A DNA stretch of 60,835 nucleotides. Origin: Pyrrhoderma lamaoense (taxonomy: Eukaryota > Basidiomycota > Agaricomycetes > Hymenochaetales > Hymenochaetaceae). A program made the position numbers and the translations under genes. Below the pieces are notes generated by a model. That model saw only the letters and a program-made list of their open reading frames with translations, searched no databases and was not told where the DNA came from. Where the stretch lies: NCBI GenBank assembly GCA_002794735.1, contig NBAZ01000048.1, positions 1 through 60,835 on the forward strand, given 5' to 3'. Positions 45,640-56,642 of the stretch are shown here, in pieces. Position 1 is the stretch's first letter; every line of letters begins with the position of its first letter.

Positions 45640-47223
45640 ATGACTCAGAAGAGGTCAACTGACATAGCTCCCTCTCTTCAAGGGACATTTGAGCAAGATT
45701 CCATTTACTATTTTAAGACCGTAACTGGCCGCCGTGGTTTTTTGCACACCGAAATAAGGAGTAATGAAGATGGTACACATGCAGATAGACCTCAATCCCC
45801 GGAAGAATGTAAAGTTAGTCACTTCATGTATGGCAGCATCTCAAATGAAGTACTTTCGCCTTGGTCTTACCGACAAAATCACTAACAACCTCCCACGATT
45901 CCTTGTTCTGTATTGGGTGTAGTTGGTGCTATCAAGATGGACTTGTCCAAATTCCTAAAGTTCAATAGTCCAAGATTCCATATCTCAGTAAAGGATATAT
46001 TCGCCGCTCTTCACGTTTATGCACAAGGATTTACAAGGTTTAATGCCAAATTTCGAGGAAAAACAAATACCGACGATGTAGATGTACGATTTGGGATCTA
46101 TACTTTATCTTGGTTCACATTGTTCCCAAGATATATCGAGGAATTAGCTGAGGGAAGGGATAAAACAGATGAGAGGGGAAGAGGCAAAAGAACTAACGAA
46201 AAAAAGGACAAAGCAAACAAACTTTTCACATTGAACTTGAAGCATATCGCAGAATTTGAAGATTTGTTTCATGAAACGCCGGGATCATCGAGCTCCAATT
46301 CACACCTTGCCAAGGCTATCAAAAACAAGATCAATAGTCATATAGATTATCTCAGAAAATTACATGAAGATGTATGGGGTCAAGATCTCAAAAAGTTCTC
46401 GCATCTTGAGCTTTGGGTCCACGACATACCAGCAGTCAAACAATCCGAGCTTGTATTTTATTATTATGGTTGTTCTACAAAAAAGGGAATTAAACTGCCA
46501 CGGTTTATCGGAGAATTAGAAATTGGGAAGTGTTACCTTGTGAAGGGAAATGAAAACCCTTCAACTCGAATTAGTTGCCGTGGTATCATCTATGTTCGGG
46601 ACAATGAGAATATTGATGGAGTTTTTTATGACGGAGAAAACCTAAAAGTCAAAAATAATGGTAAAAATAAGATATTGAAAGACATTATAAATGTAGTCGA
46701 TCTCAGAAGAGTTCTCTATACTGAGTCTGAATCTAAATCTGTGATTGAAGCACGATTCACCAAGTTGAAGGATATCCTCCAGAAAGTGAGGATAGTCCAC
46801 AAAACACCTGGAAAATGGGAACTATTTGCACTTGGAATAGGTCGGCACATGCTACCTAGGATTAAAACGGATCCAAGAATCAATAAAGATGTGGCTATCA
46901 TACAAATCCTTGCTTCAGTGATATGGGGACGATGCCCCAATTCCAGTGTGACTCAATGGTGGGAAGTATATGAAAATGCGTCTTATGGATGGGAAGAATG
47001 GAAAATATACATGAGCACGCACAGTGTGCTCAATAGGTATGAAAATGGAGAATATGAGGTCAAATCAACACCTAAACAAAGACCAGCAAGTAGCTCTCAA
47101 TCAGGAGATCATGGAAGAGAGAGCACGAGATCAAGGCCCAGTTCTCATGTAGGATTAGTGAAAAGGCAAACCTCAAATACAATGACAAATAGGCCTGCAA
47201 GCCCACGACGTGGACAACAATAG
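45640..47223 (+). pseudogene. Unknown multi-copy family, copy 2 (one in-frame stop)
   Basis: A 528-codon frame matching copy 1 throughout, interrupted only by TAA at 45883-45885, where copies 1 and 3 have sense codons after SYRQ. There is no frame shift. All other conserved blocks are intact (RRGFLHTE, KMDLSKFLKFNSPRF, FGIYTLSWFTLFPRY, VWGQDLKKFSH, GIIYVRDNENIDGVFYDG, FALGIGRHMLPR, RQTSNTMTNRPASPRRG). A fresh nonsense mutation, a sequencing error or readthrough are the options; restart at the internal Met of KMDLSK would give about 430 aa. Confidence 0.7.
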
Positions 47224-48235
47224 ACAAGAAATATAAAAAATTGATACCAGCATATTGTCAATTTTATCTTACCAAGTGTTATAAGGCTCACAACTGCGAT
47301 TATGATAAAAAATGTGCATGTACCATGCAATTTGTGACATGTAAATGAGAAACGTTGAAAGGAATTCATCATTAGCCGTAACTTTTAAATCATATACTAA
47401 GATATAAACATGAGAAATCTTAGCCTATCAACAGAAAATTTGTAATATTAGGTACGTATCACTTTGCGAGCTACAAAGGAGAAAGGGGGGGGGGGGGGCA
47501 AAGTTGCAGGCGAGTTCGATATCGAAACCGACAAATGACTTCAACGTAGAAAAGAGAAAAAGAAGTTAGAGAGAGGGCTGAAGCTTGTTGGGCGGCTTCG
47601 AACCCGTTTATCATAAATTCTCTGAGTGCGGAGAAAGGTCTCTAAGGATGTTTCACTAGTTATAATCTAATACCCGCTCGTGTACGATTTGGACTGCCTG
47701 CTGATACTGAGGTCGATGAGATAGAAGGGCAGGAAGAGCTAGAAGAGTTATAAGGGTTGGAAGGTCAGAAGGATACGAAGTTAACGAAGTGCAAGGAATG
47801 GATACGAGCAGACAGAGAAAATTAAATAGCTGAAGTCCCACCAATGTTGTCTTCACCTTCCCCTTCACCTGTCCTGATCGCACATGTCCAAACGGCATGT
47901 CTGACTACAGGAACAACTCAAGTAGCGAAGATGGTGTGTGTGAGCGCTTAGATTCAGAACTACCCAGATCCCCTTCAAAGAAGATACGACATAATGAGCC
48001 TCGGCGTTCGTCTTCATTACTTGAGCAATTCGAAGGAGCCGGCGTTGCAGATGACCTACGGGAAACAACGCAGATGTAACGACACAGATAGCTGTGGATG
48101 TAACGAAACCTATCCCTGACAGTTCTTCTCATTCCTCTTCATCCGCCCAGCTTCCTGTTGAATCACCTTTACTCGATTGATCAACCCCTACTATAAGAAA
48201 ATAAAGAGTAGCAGGGCTCAAAGACGACGCTGATT
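47224..48235. other. 3' flank of copy 2 and spacer
   Basis: The first ~300 nt are shared with the copy 1 flank. A run of 14 G lies at about 47485-47498. A short ATG frame at 47897-48079 (+), charged and Ser-rich (SSSEDGVCERLDSELPRSPS), has protein-like composition but no recognised homolog; it may be a fragment. Confidence 0.35.
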
Positions 48236-48420
48236 CCAGGTTATTTCTTATGAAAAAGACGGCTATCTTGACGTTCATGAAAGCCCTGTGTTCCTAACTC
48301 TCCTTAGAAGTCGCATACTACTCAAGTTTACATAGGCTGGGGACTCGAGAGTAGTTGAAGGAACGAGTATCCCATGTACTAGTCGCTCACCTAGTGGTCC
48401 TTGATCGACATTAGTACAAA
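48236..48420 (+). pseudogene. Relic of a DUF6533 last exon (H)
   Basis: Decayed match to the final exon: ESPVFLTLLRSRILLKF for NPGFLCLLGSRMFLNL, then a stop, then AGD and VVEGTSIP, which match AGD/VVEGTDIP of other copies. It lies 4 kb downstream of the truncated copy E and could be its missing end. Confidence 0.55.
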
Positions 48421-48689
48421 TTAGGTCAGCGATCAATTAATCAGCGGTAACTTGCAATCAATGAGCTACTGGAAGATTTAAGATACAAATATTTTCTCTT
48501 GAAGGCGCGGGGGTTTATTTGCTTTAGAGGGGAAAATTATTAAGTATGTAACAACTGATTGTGTACCCCGGCATCCCTAGTTATACCCAGCTGTATATTC
48601 CTACTCATACACATACCTAGCTTCCACCTTCGCTAGTACCAAAACGAGTATGGTCATACGTGACATTCACATCCCTCGAGTCTTTCACA

Positions 48690-48990
48690 TATGGTACCGG
48701 ACTATCCATCATCAGAAGAATACCTATCTATGAAAATTAATGGCATAGCATTCCCATATCGCTCCTTTTCCCACTTTCACACTACCAGTAGCACCTCTCG
48801 TACCTCCCACATCCGTACTTGCTGCACCACCACTCATCCTTCTCGCAAAGTAAATATCCTAGGCAGTACCCTCCTAGCCCACACAAATCTCTCCGACTCC
48901 CACCGATTTCAATGCATGCTAATGGTAAGGGCCTTTTATGTGAAAGGAAGTGAAGATGAAACGTGCGATGGTATAGTATAGTGAAAACTT
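48690..48990. repeat. Duplicate of the block at 32.6-32.8 kb
   Basis: A C-rich block (CCTCTCGTACCTCCCACATC) resembling the region upstream of unknown-family copy 1. Short open frames here are probably not genes. Confidence 0.45.
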
Positions 48991-48999
48991 AACTTTAGG

Positions 49000-49577
49000 T
49001 CAGGGTTGGACCTTTATGGCGATCTTGGGGCGAGCTGAGACTACTCATACCAGTAAAAGTAGTAGAAACGTATAGTTTATATCCCCAACAAAGCTGCAGT
49101 TTGGGATAAAAGTGTATGTATTTCTGTCGTCCTAGACGCCTTGCAGTACGGGCAGAGCGTTACAGACTCGTCCGGGCAGCCTAATAAGTAGCGGACTAAT
49201 AGATAAAGAGTACAGGAGACTATCAGAGAGCTACCTCGGAGGTAGATAGGTTGATAAGGGGTTGATTGGCTCACTACGGCCTCAAGTCTGGAGGCTTATA
49301 TATCGAAACGCGAGATAAAGGGCAGATAACAAGGAAAGCCTGATTTCCAGGTGGCTATATGCCACTGGACGAAGGGTTTAAGCTGTCAGAAATGAGAAGG
49401 TCATATAAACGAGCCCTATCCTCATGTAAGACCTAAAAATGAAGCCGAATGGTAAGAGAAATGGGCGGGAAATGTGGCCGAGAGTAAGGAAATATAATAA
49501 TAATGGACTCTCCGAGCGAGGCACAAAGTGCAATTATAAATGCACTATGACCGGCTATCTAGTTAGTTGGTCCTACA
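49000..49577 (-). mobile_element. LTR family 2, inverted and 3'-truncated
   Basis: On the minus strand it begins TGTAGGACCAAC at 49577 and follows the 44.19 kb copy through the CTCCAGACTTGAGGCC block and the GTTTCTACTACTTTTACTGG block, then fades near 49000. The last ~200 nt of the LTR are missing. It is clearly more diverged than the family 1 copies are from each other. Confidence 0.65.
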
Positions 49578-49744
49578 ATAGCTCTCAGTCGCATGATGTC
49601 GAGAAGTCAGTTGGGGGGCCGATGGAAGGGTGTGCTGGGATGAGGGCGGAAGCGAAGTTATAGGTCTGGCAATTTAGCTGAAATATCTTTGGGATTAGGT
49701 GGTAAAACGAAGCTTGTACGAGTAATTGATTTTCATTTCTATTA

Positions 49745-50235
49745 TACTAAACAATAGTCAAGGACTGACAAACTTGCAGCTATAAATAATTTAAGGCAAC
49801 TATAGGGTGCAGGAAGTCAGATAGTGCTCACATCATAATAACATACATGTGGTCTGGAAGGATGTTCTCTTAACAATCCTTTGTAGTGGAGAGCTTGGAG
49901 ATCTCCGAGACAGCCATTCTACTTAACATAGAAAATGAAGTATAGGTGTGCAAACAGACTTCTCGAGTAGTACGCAAGTAAGCACCACAACCTTAATTTC
50001 GATTTTCCTTTTCCTTTTGCGCCTCTTTGCCTTCTTTGCTTGTGTAAACACAAGCGAGTTTATGTCTATTCAATGTTTTTAATAAATCGGAGATCACTTA
50101 TCATAATCTCTTTGAACCAAGAATTTCGTCAGCTTTGCAAAAAGGTAAGCGCAATACGATATATCCAGAAGCACACCTTCGATTAACTATCTAAACACCC
50201 CAAATCTCTCGTAAATCATTCCACTTGATCTAGTC
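49745..50235 (+). promoter_or_regulatory. Conserved upstream block of unknown-family copy 3
   Basis: Shares ACATACATGTGGTCTG, ATCTCCGAGACAGC, GGTGTGCAAACAGACTTCTC, ACAACCTTAATTT and TTTGCCTTCTTTGC with the other copies, in the same order. Confidence 0.5.
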
Positions 50236-51807
50236 ATGGCTCAGAGAAACTCAGCTGACATAGCTCCCTCTCTTCAAGGGACATTTGAGCAAGATTCCAT
50301 ATACTATTTTAAGACCGTAACTGGCCGCCGTGGTTTTTTGCGCACCGAAGTAAGGAGGAGTGAAGATGGTACACATGTGAATATACCCCTTTCCCCGGAA
50401 GAGTGTAAAGTTAGTTACTTCATGTACGAAGAAAAACCCCCAAAAGAAAATCTTTATTCTCGGTCATACCGACAAGGTCACCACCAGCTCCCCAACATTA
50501 AATGTTCTACATTGGATATATACAGTGCTGTCAAAATGGATTTGTCCGAACTCCTAAAGTTCAATGGTCCTAAGTTCCATGTCTCAGTAAGGAATATATT
50601 TGCCGCTCTTCATGTTTATGCACAAGGTTTCGAGGAATTTGATGAGAAATTTCGTGATAAAACAACCATCTATAATATAAATCAACAATTCGGTATCTAT
50701 ACCATATCTTGGTTCACATATTTCCCAAGATATTTTGAAGGCAAAGATCAGCTGAAAGAAGGGATAAATTAGCTGAAGGGAAACGAGACAAAAGGGCCCT
50801 CGAAAAAAAGGACAGAAAAGACGGACTGCACAGCTTAAACGTAAAACAAAACTTTAAACCTAGGGGAATAACTGCCGAAGTGCCAATGTCATCGAAATTA
50901 AAATCACGCGTTTCAAGGGCTATTAAAAACAAAACCTATGGTTATAAGTCTTATAACAGAAGATTATATGAGAATGTATGGCGTCAAGATCTCGAAAGAT
51001 ATTCGCAGCTTGTACCATGGGAGATTAATATTCCAGCAGTAAAAAAGTCTGAGCTTGTATTTAACTATTACGGGGAGGAAAGAAAAGGGATTAAACTGCC
51101 TAAGCATATTGGAGAACTAGAATTGGAAAGTGCTACCTTGTGATGGAAAAAAAAATCCTTCAACTCAGGATTGTCGCCGTGGTATCTTCTATATTCGGGA
51201 CAATGAGGATATTGATGGTGTTTTTTATGATGGAGGAAACCGACAAGTCGTGAAGTCCGGTAAAAATGAGATATTGAAAAACGTTGAAGCAACAGTTGAT
51301 CTCAAAAGAATTCTCTATACGGATTCTGATTCGAAGCCTGAAATCGAGGAACGATTCACCAAGCTGATAGATATCCTCCAGGTAGTAAAACCAGAACAAA
51401 AAACTATTGGGAATTGGGCAATGTTTGCACTTGGAATAGGACGGCGCCTGCTTCCTAGGTTTAAAACAAAATTAAAAGTTGACAGGATTGAAACTGTCGT
51501 TAAAATTCTTGTTTCACTAGTATGGGGACGATACTACAAACTCGTTGTAAATCAGTGGTGGGAAATACCTGGAAATGTGTCTTACGGAAGTAAAGAAAGA
51601 TGTATATATTACAATGCAGTTAGTGAGTTCAACAAATATGAAAATGGAGTATATGATGAGGTCAAATCAAAACCGAAACAAAGGCCAACAAGTAGTCCAA
51701 GATCAGAAGGGAGCACGTGGTCAAGGTCCAGTTCCCAGGTAAGACTAGTGAAAAGGCAAACCTCAAATACAATGACAAATAGGTCTGCAAGCCCGCGACG
51801 TGGATAA
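50236..51807 (+). CDS. Unknown multi-copy family, copy 3 (three homopolymer frame breaks)
   Basis: Matches copies 1 and 2 from MAQRNSADIAPSLQGTFEQD to the tail RQTSNTMTNRSASPRRG. The frame is broken three times, each by one missing base in an A run: near 50774 (GAAGGG where copy 1 has GAAAGGG), near 51127 (GAATT where copy 1 has GAAATT) and within the A9 run at about 51146-51154. Adding the three bases gives 1575 nt (524 aa) and restores alignment throughout. I judge the gene may be int​act in the organism. As read, the longest piece is 178 codons. Confidence 0.6.
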
Positions 51808-53011
51808 CACTAGACAAGAAATACAGAAAAGGGTCATTAGTATATTAACAGCTTTATCAAACCAAGTGTAGTAGAGGCCGTGGTTACAAATTTGATAAAA
51901 TTTATTGTATTTACATGCTATACATTAGATACCTTTAAAGAGTTATCGTCTTTAGTTAAATATCTAAACCTCATATAGACATGAGAAAGCTCCGACTATT
52001 AACAGAGAATCAAGCATCGGCACTTTACGAAGTACCAGGAAGGGGTGGGATTTGGATTAGACTATAGAAAGGGATGAAAAAAAGTAGTTAAAAAAGAGGA
52101 AAGAAACATAGAAATAATCTCAAGAGTATTACTAATATCAGAAAAGCCTCAGGCGAAGCACCTTCCAAGTATTATCTCGATGTTATGCTGCTGCATGATC
52201 ACCCGTATCCTTGTATGCAACACCTCGGATATATATGAAGAAGGCATACCAGACTGCGAGCATAGGGGTGTAGGTGGAAGGTTCAATTGATTTGAGTTAT
52301 TGTGAGGTCTTGAATGCGGTTTCTGGGACGCTCCTAAATCGTCTCCAACACAATATACCCTTATCCAAACCATCTACTCGCCGTATATATACATCCTCTT
52401 TCTTTATTATCTCAAATCTAGGGTCCTGCAGACACTCTATCAATATCTGCGCTTAATTTTGCGTGGATGCTTTCTCTGCTATCACTTTCAGTCCACACCC
52501 ATTCTATCTGCTTCGATTTTCCCTATAATTTTGACACTTTCTTGTTTGTTGGCAGATGTAGTCTGGCTTAGACATATACTATACCTAGTATCTCGGTCTC
52601 ACTCAGATCACATAGTAAAAACTATGGCAGCTGTCACACCTCTCTCTACTACAATCAGATATTGATGACAAGCGCCGTCCCATACATCAGATCATTTCAT
52701 TCAAGAAGATGAAGAGCTGTCTCCTTTCAGTCGTACATCCTTGATCACATATTAGTAGCACTACGCGAACTGTAGAGGCAAGAGCCTGGGCGTTTATGCA
52801 TGGGGACCAGTATTGGACCGGGTTTGACCCTACTCCTGGTTATTGCGTCGCTTTCTCATATCAAAGCTAAATATATGCAACCCAACGGGGAGATGACTTC
52901 GTATTGTTATCAAAGTGTAGATATATAAACCAAATACGAGATACCCTTCTTTCAATTTAACTTACTCCTATCAGTTTTCCCCCATCCAGTCCGTTCCATT
53001 GTTCATAGGTA
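51808..53011. other. Spacer before DUF6533 copy C
   Basis: The first ~200 nt are shared with the 3' flanks of copies 1 and 2 (ACATGAGAAA..CTATTAACAGA-like). The rest is AT-rich with no recognisable gene. The copy C promoter is presumably in the last few hundred bases. Confidence 0.4.
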
Positions 53012-54650
53012 ATGTCTCTTGTTGAGTATGCAACGGAGGTATCCGGTCTGTTGTGGCAGTCTTTCATTTCTCAGTGCATACAAGTATCTGTTTGCTCGCT
53101 TCTTGTATATGACACAGGTACGGCTCAACGTGATTTAAACTTAAATTTAGATAAGTCTGATATAGAGCCAGCGGTTACTATAGATAAAGAAGTGAGTTCA
53201 AAGATTCGAGTTGCGCGTAGTAGTTCTGACTCATACTTCGTTAGATAAAGTATTTCTGGGTTAGTCTTGTATGGTGTATCTCTATCCTCTGGATAACACT
53301 ATTATAGACGAAAAAATGGTTTAACTTGACGCACATATTGTTCTTCGCTGTTAGTATTCAACCCTATTACTGATTATGTTATACGGTATTGAAGCATTAA
53401 ATTTTAGAATCGTTACGCTGGTATATTCAGAGCTATCTCCAGTTTACTCTGTGAGTGTCGAGCTGAGGCGCGATGTCTTACTTATTCTCTGTAGTTCAAT
53501 CTTTAGAAGCGACAAACATACAGTATGCATATTCACTACTTATGATAAGCCTGTTATTGATTCAGTTAACAGATGTGAATACTAAATGCTGACATCCACA
53601 AAGATCTCATGTATCTATGTCATAGGTTCATTTTCGCAGTGGGCTGCTCTCATTTCAGGTATCATTATACCCTTATCTGTATCAGCTGTGTATATAAGAC
53701 TTATGCCAACTAGATGCTTCCGTTGACGTCATAATTGACTGTGCGGGTTTCTCATGATCTAAGTCTGGATTTGACTAATAGGGAATGCAGACATCCTAAC
53801 GCTACGAGTGCTTGCACTTTGGCAAAAAAGTGAGAAAGTCGGGCTTGATTGTATCATCCTCTGACTATAGTAGATAAGATACTATCGATGATTCTCTATT
53901 CACTTATTCTCTGTGAAGTGGCGGCGAAGTTTGTACTGGGTAGCATGAGGATAGTAGCTGAACAAAGTATGTACTTGTACGTCCATTGATATCCTGAGAC
54001 TGACTTGGGATAGTTCAAGCATCTGCTCTCACGAGAGAGATAGTTCTATGCGTGACTGAAGAGGCTCAGAACATTCATGCAGCGTATTATGTTTTTATTG
54101 ATTGGTGAGATCTTGTCATTCACTGTATTACTATATATGCGTATGAATTTCTATAACAGGATCATGACGGCAACCATTGGATTTATTCTCCTGTGCCTGG
54201 CTCTTTTCAAGACAATCGAGCACTGGAGGTTATCAGGCCTCAAAGGATCTAGTCTTGTGAACATAATGATCAAAGATCAGATCATCTACTATCTTATGTA
54301 CGTACTTTAGGTTATTCAGAAAGTGCACACTGAAGCTAAGAAAAATGTGTTTAAGGCTTATATTCTGCTGTGTGGTAAACATCGTTGAATCAAGAATAAA
54401 CTATCTCGGATCATACTCAATTGAGAAAGGCGCTATCCTTCAAGTTCTCGGGAACCCTGGCTTCCTATGTCTTGTTGGGAGTCGCATGTTCCTTAATCTG
54501 AAAGAGGCTAGTGAGCTGGAGGTAGTTGAAGGGACAGATATTCCAAACCAACATAACCCATCTGTTACTATCAGTGATCCTTATTTCGCTGCACCAATCA
54601 GCTCCTTTTCGCGTATGAGAACGCATAGTTTTTCGAATTTCATTCAATAA
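53012..54650 (+). CDS. DUF6533-type seven-helix membrane protein, copy C
   Basis: Starts MSLVEYATEVSGLLWQSFIS, then VTIDKE, the 9-nt exon TATTTCTGG at about 53250, TKKWFNLTHILFFA, NRYAGIFRAISSLL, FQSLEATNIQ, the 2-nt AT exon before GTGAAT, SFSQWAALIS, DILTLRVLALWQK, KILSMILYSLILCEVAAKF, a loop exon, IMTATIGFILLCLALFKTIEHW and GNPGFLCLVGSRMFLNLKEAS. It ends in TAA at 54648. All exons are open. The last exon is 100 codons with a polar tail. Function unknown. Confidence 0.7.
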
Positions 54651-56642
54651 ACTAACATAATCAACATAGATTCGGACCCTCATAGTGGTTACTGAGCTTA
54701 CCAGTTAGCTATTGAGGCTGTAGTGGATGACCATCTTGAAGATATTCCGCTGGTGGTACTGGTAGCTATGGCGAAAGAGACAACATCATCTCAGTCAGTC
54801 AATGATAGGGGTGGAAGGAAAGGGGTAAAATGATTGTTAGGAGCGAGTTATCGTAGCAGATGAGCATTGAAGGTTGAAGATGTGAGCTCATAGCATCTGG
54901 TGATGTTCTTTATAGGTTTCAAATTTTGAACTACTGTTCTATCCAAATAATATATAAGCGTGGCCAAAACGAAAGTCATGAGAGTCGTGGGAATATGAGC
55001 ATGACTAATCGATGAGGGCAGCTGAAACGAATTGTTGCCGCCATTCACACGTATGCCTGTCTCACAGCTTATCTTAATACTACAAATACTGAAGAATGAC
55101 TATCAGTAACCAATGATGAGAACTATCACAACTGAACATGGAGGGAGAATATGAAGAAAACTGCATAAGGACCTGCTATTATCGCATGTGAGCTTTAAGT
55201 CTGGTCTTAACTTGAAATATTTCCTCGTTTTCTGGTTCGTTCCCTTTTCCAGTCCGGTCTACCCTCATAGCCATCGGAAGTAGATTCTAGATGACAATCT
55301 CCCATCGACTCTGAATTTCAAGCCTTATTTATTGCTCTTATGACTTCAGCTCAATCCTATCTCATTTTTCTCCCACTTAAGCTTGACCCAAGCCAACACC
55401 TCCTTCCACTTTTGAATATGCTTGAGTTGAAATGTAAACATAGCTAATCCATATTTTGAGTCCCTCCTACTTCTCACTTATCCTCCCCCTCCTTTATTGT
55501 CATCCCGGAACATTAATTCTTCCATTTGGAGGACCAGAATGGCGGCCAGAGCATAAGGTGTTACGTACTGAAAGCTCTGAAAGTCTGACGCTCTGAGTCA
55601 AGGGATGAAATACAAAGCCATCTACCCCCTTCTCGACCCAGCTACAAACGTTTGCTCCTACTTGCAGGACTCAGCTTCTCAGTCTGCTCGCTTTCTCTGC
55701 CCCTTTCAGTTATCTTGACTCGGGCCACCATAATGCTGAATCTGATTTCGAACATTGAACTCTTCGGCCCTTTGTATCGAGCCACTAGTTCCGTACTTGA
55801 TCCAACAATTTCAGTTCGTATTTAATGTCTACTCTGTGTCTCATCTTGTTACGGATCATCTCAAATTTCAACTGCCACACGATATATACCTGACTCTCTG
55901 CCTTTTCATCTCTTATCCTTCATCTTACTAATTAACTTTTCTCGTCCCATTTGCTTTCCGTTGAGTGATAAGTTTATGTATAAATATAGCGTCCTCTCAA
56001 ATAATGCGAAAATTGTGATTGAGCCGATATCTACTTGTTTTGTTCGGTTCGACTGAAAAGCCGGTACCCTTCATCTATACCCCCGTCTTTTTATTTCCGA
56101 ATCAGATCAGTCGGACTTTTCTTCTCTGCGGCACGCTCTTAGTTTCTCATGTCTTACTTCATATACTCGTTACCTATGCACACGTTATCATTTCACACAT
56201 GTATTTGGACCTCCTTTTGAATACCTACTTGTGTATCGACTCAAATAATAATGTATACCTTTAGCTAATAAAGGGAATCTGTATTGTCATTTCTAGGTAT
56301 CTCAGGAGGAGCTAGTACTGATACATATAATAGTCGGTATAGCGAGTCTCCGTATCAAGACCGCTGATAAAAATGAGACAATCCTGCATTGCCTCTAGCG
56401 ATTTGTACTGATACAATCAGATTCGGGCCCAGTTGGTGCAACATACAATTTTTTAGTGGTAGGAACAAAACTTATTGCCGTAATTTCCATTAGATCATAG
56501 TTTCAACGGTAAGCTACAGGCAGCGGTTAAAGTATTTATATGCTAGCCAGTAACTAGCATGAAATACCCTCGTCTAAGTTATTGCACTTTCACTAATTCG
56601 TACCTACTCTCCTTATTTTAACTACTTCATCATACACAAGAG
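54651..56642. other. Spacer between DUF6533 copies C and D
   Basis: No gene recognised. AT- and pyrimidine-rich. The block near 56340-56400 (CCGTATCAAGACCGCTG) resembles one at about 19360-19380 (CATATCAAGACCAAAGGCTG) upstream of copy B, so upstream sequence of this gene family is also conserved. Confidence 0.4.

Noticed and set aside
44535..47498. The two 14-base runs (C14 and G14) as a paired structural element
   Set aside because: They lie in unrelated contexts 3 kb apart. Runs of this kind are length-uncertain in this assembly, so the equal length is probably chance.
52149..52665. Short open frames before copy C as small genes
   Set aside because: No recognisable motif, no splice context, AT-rich composition and no counterpart upstream of copies A, B or D.
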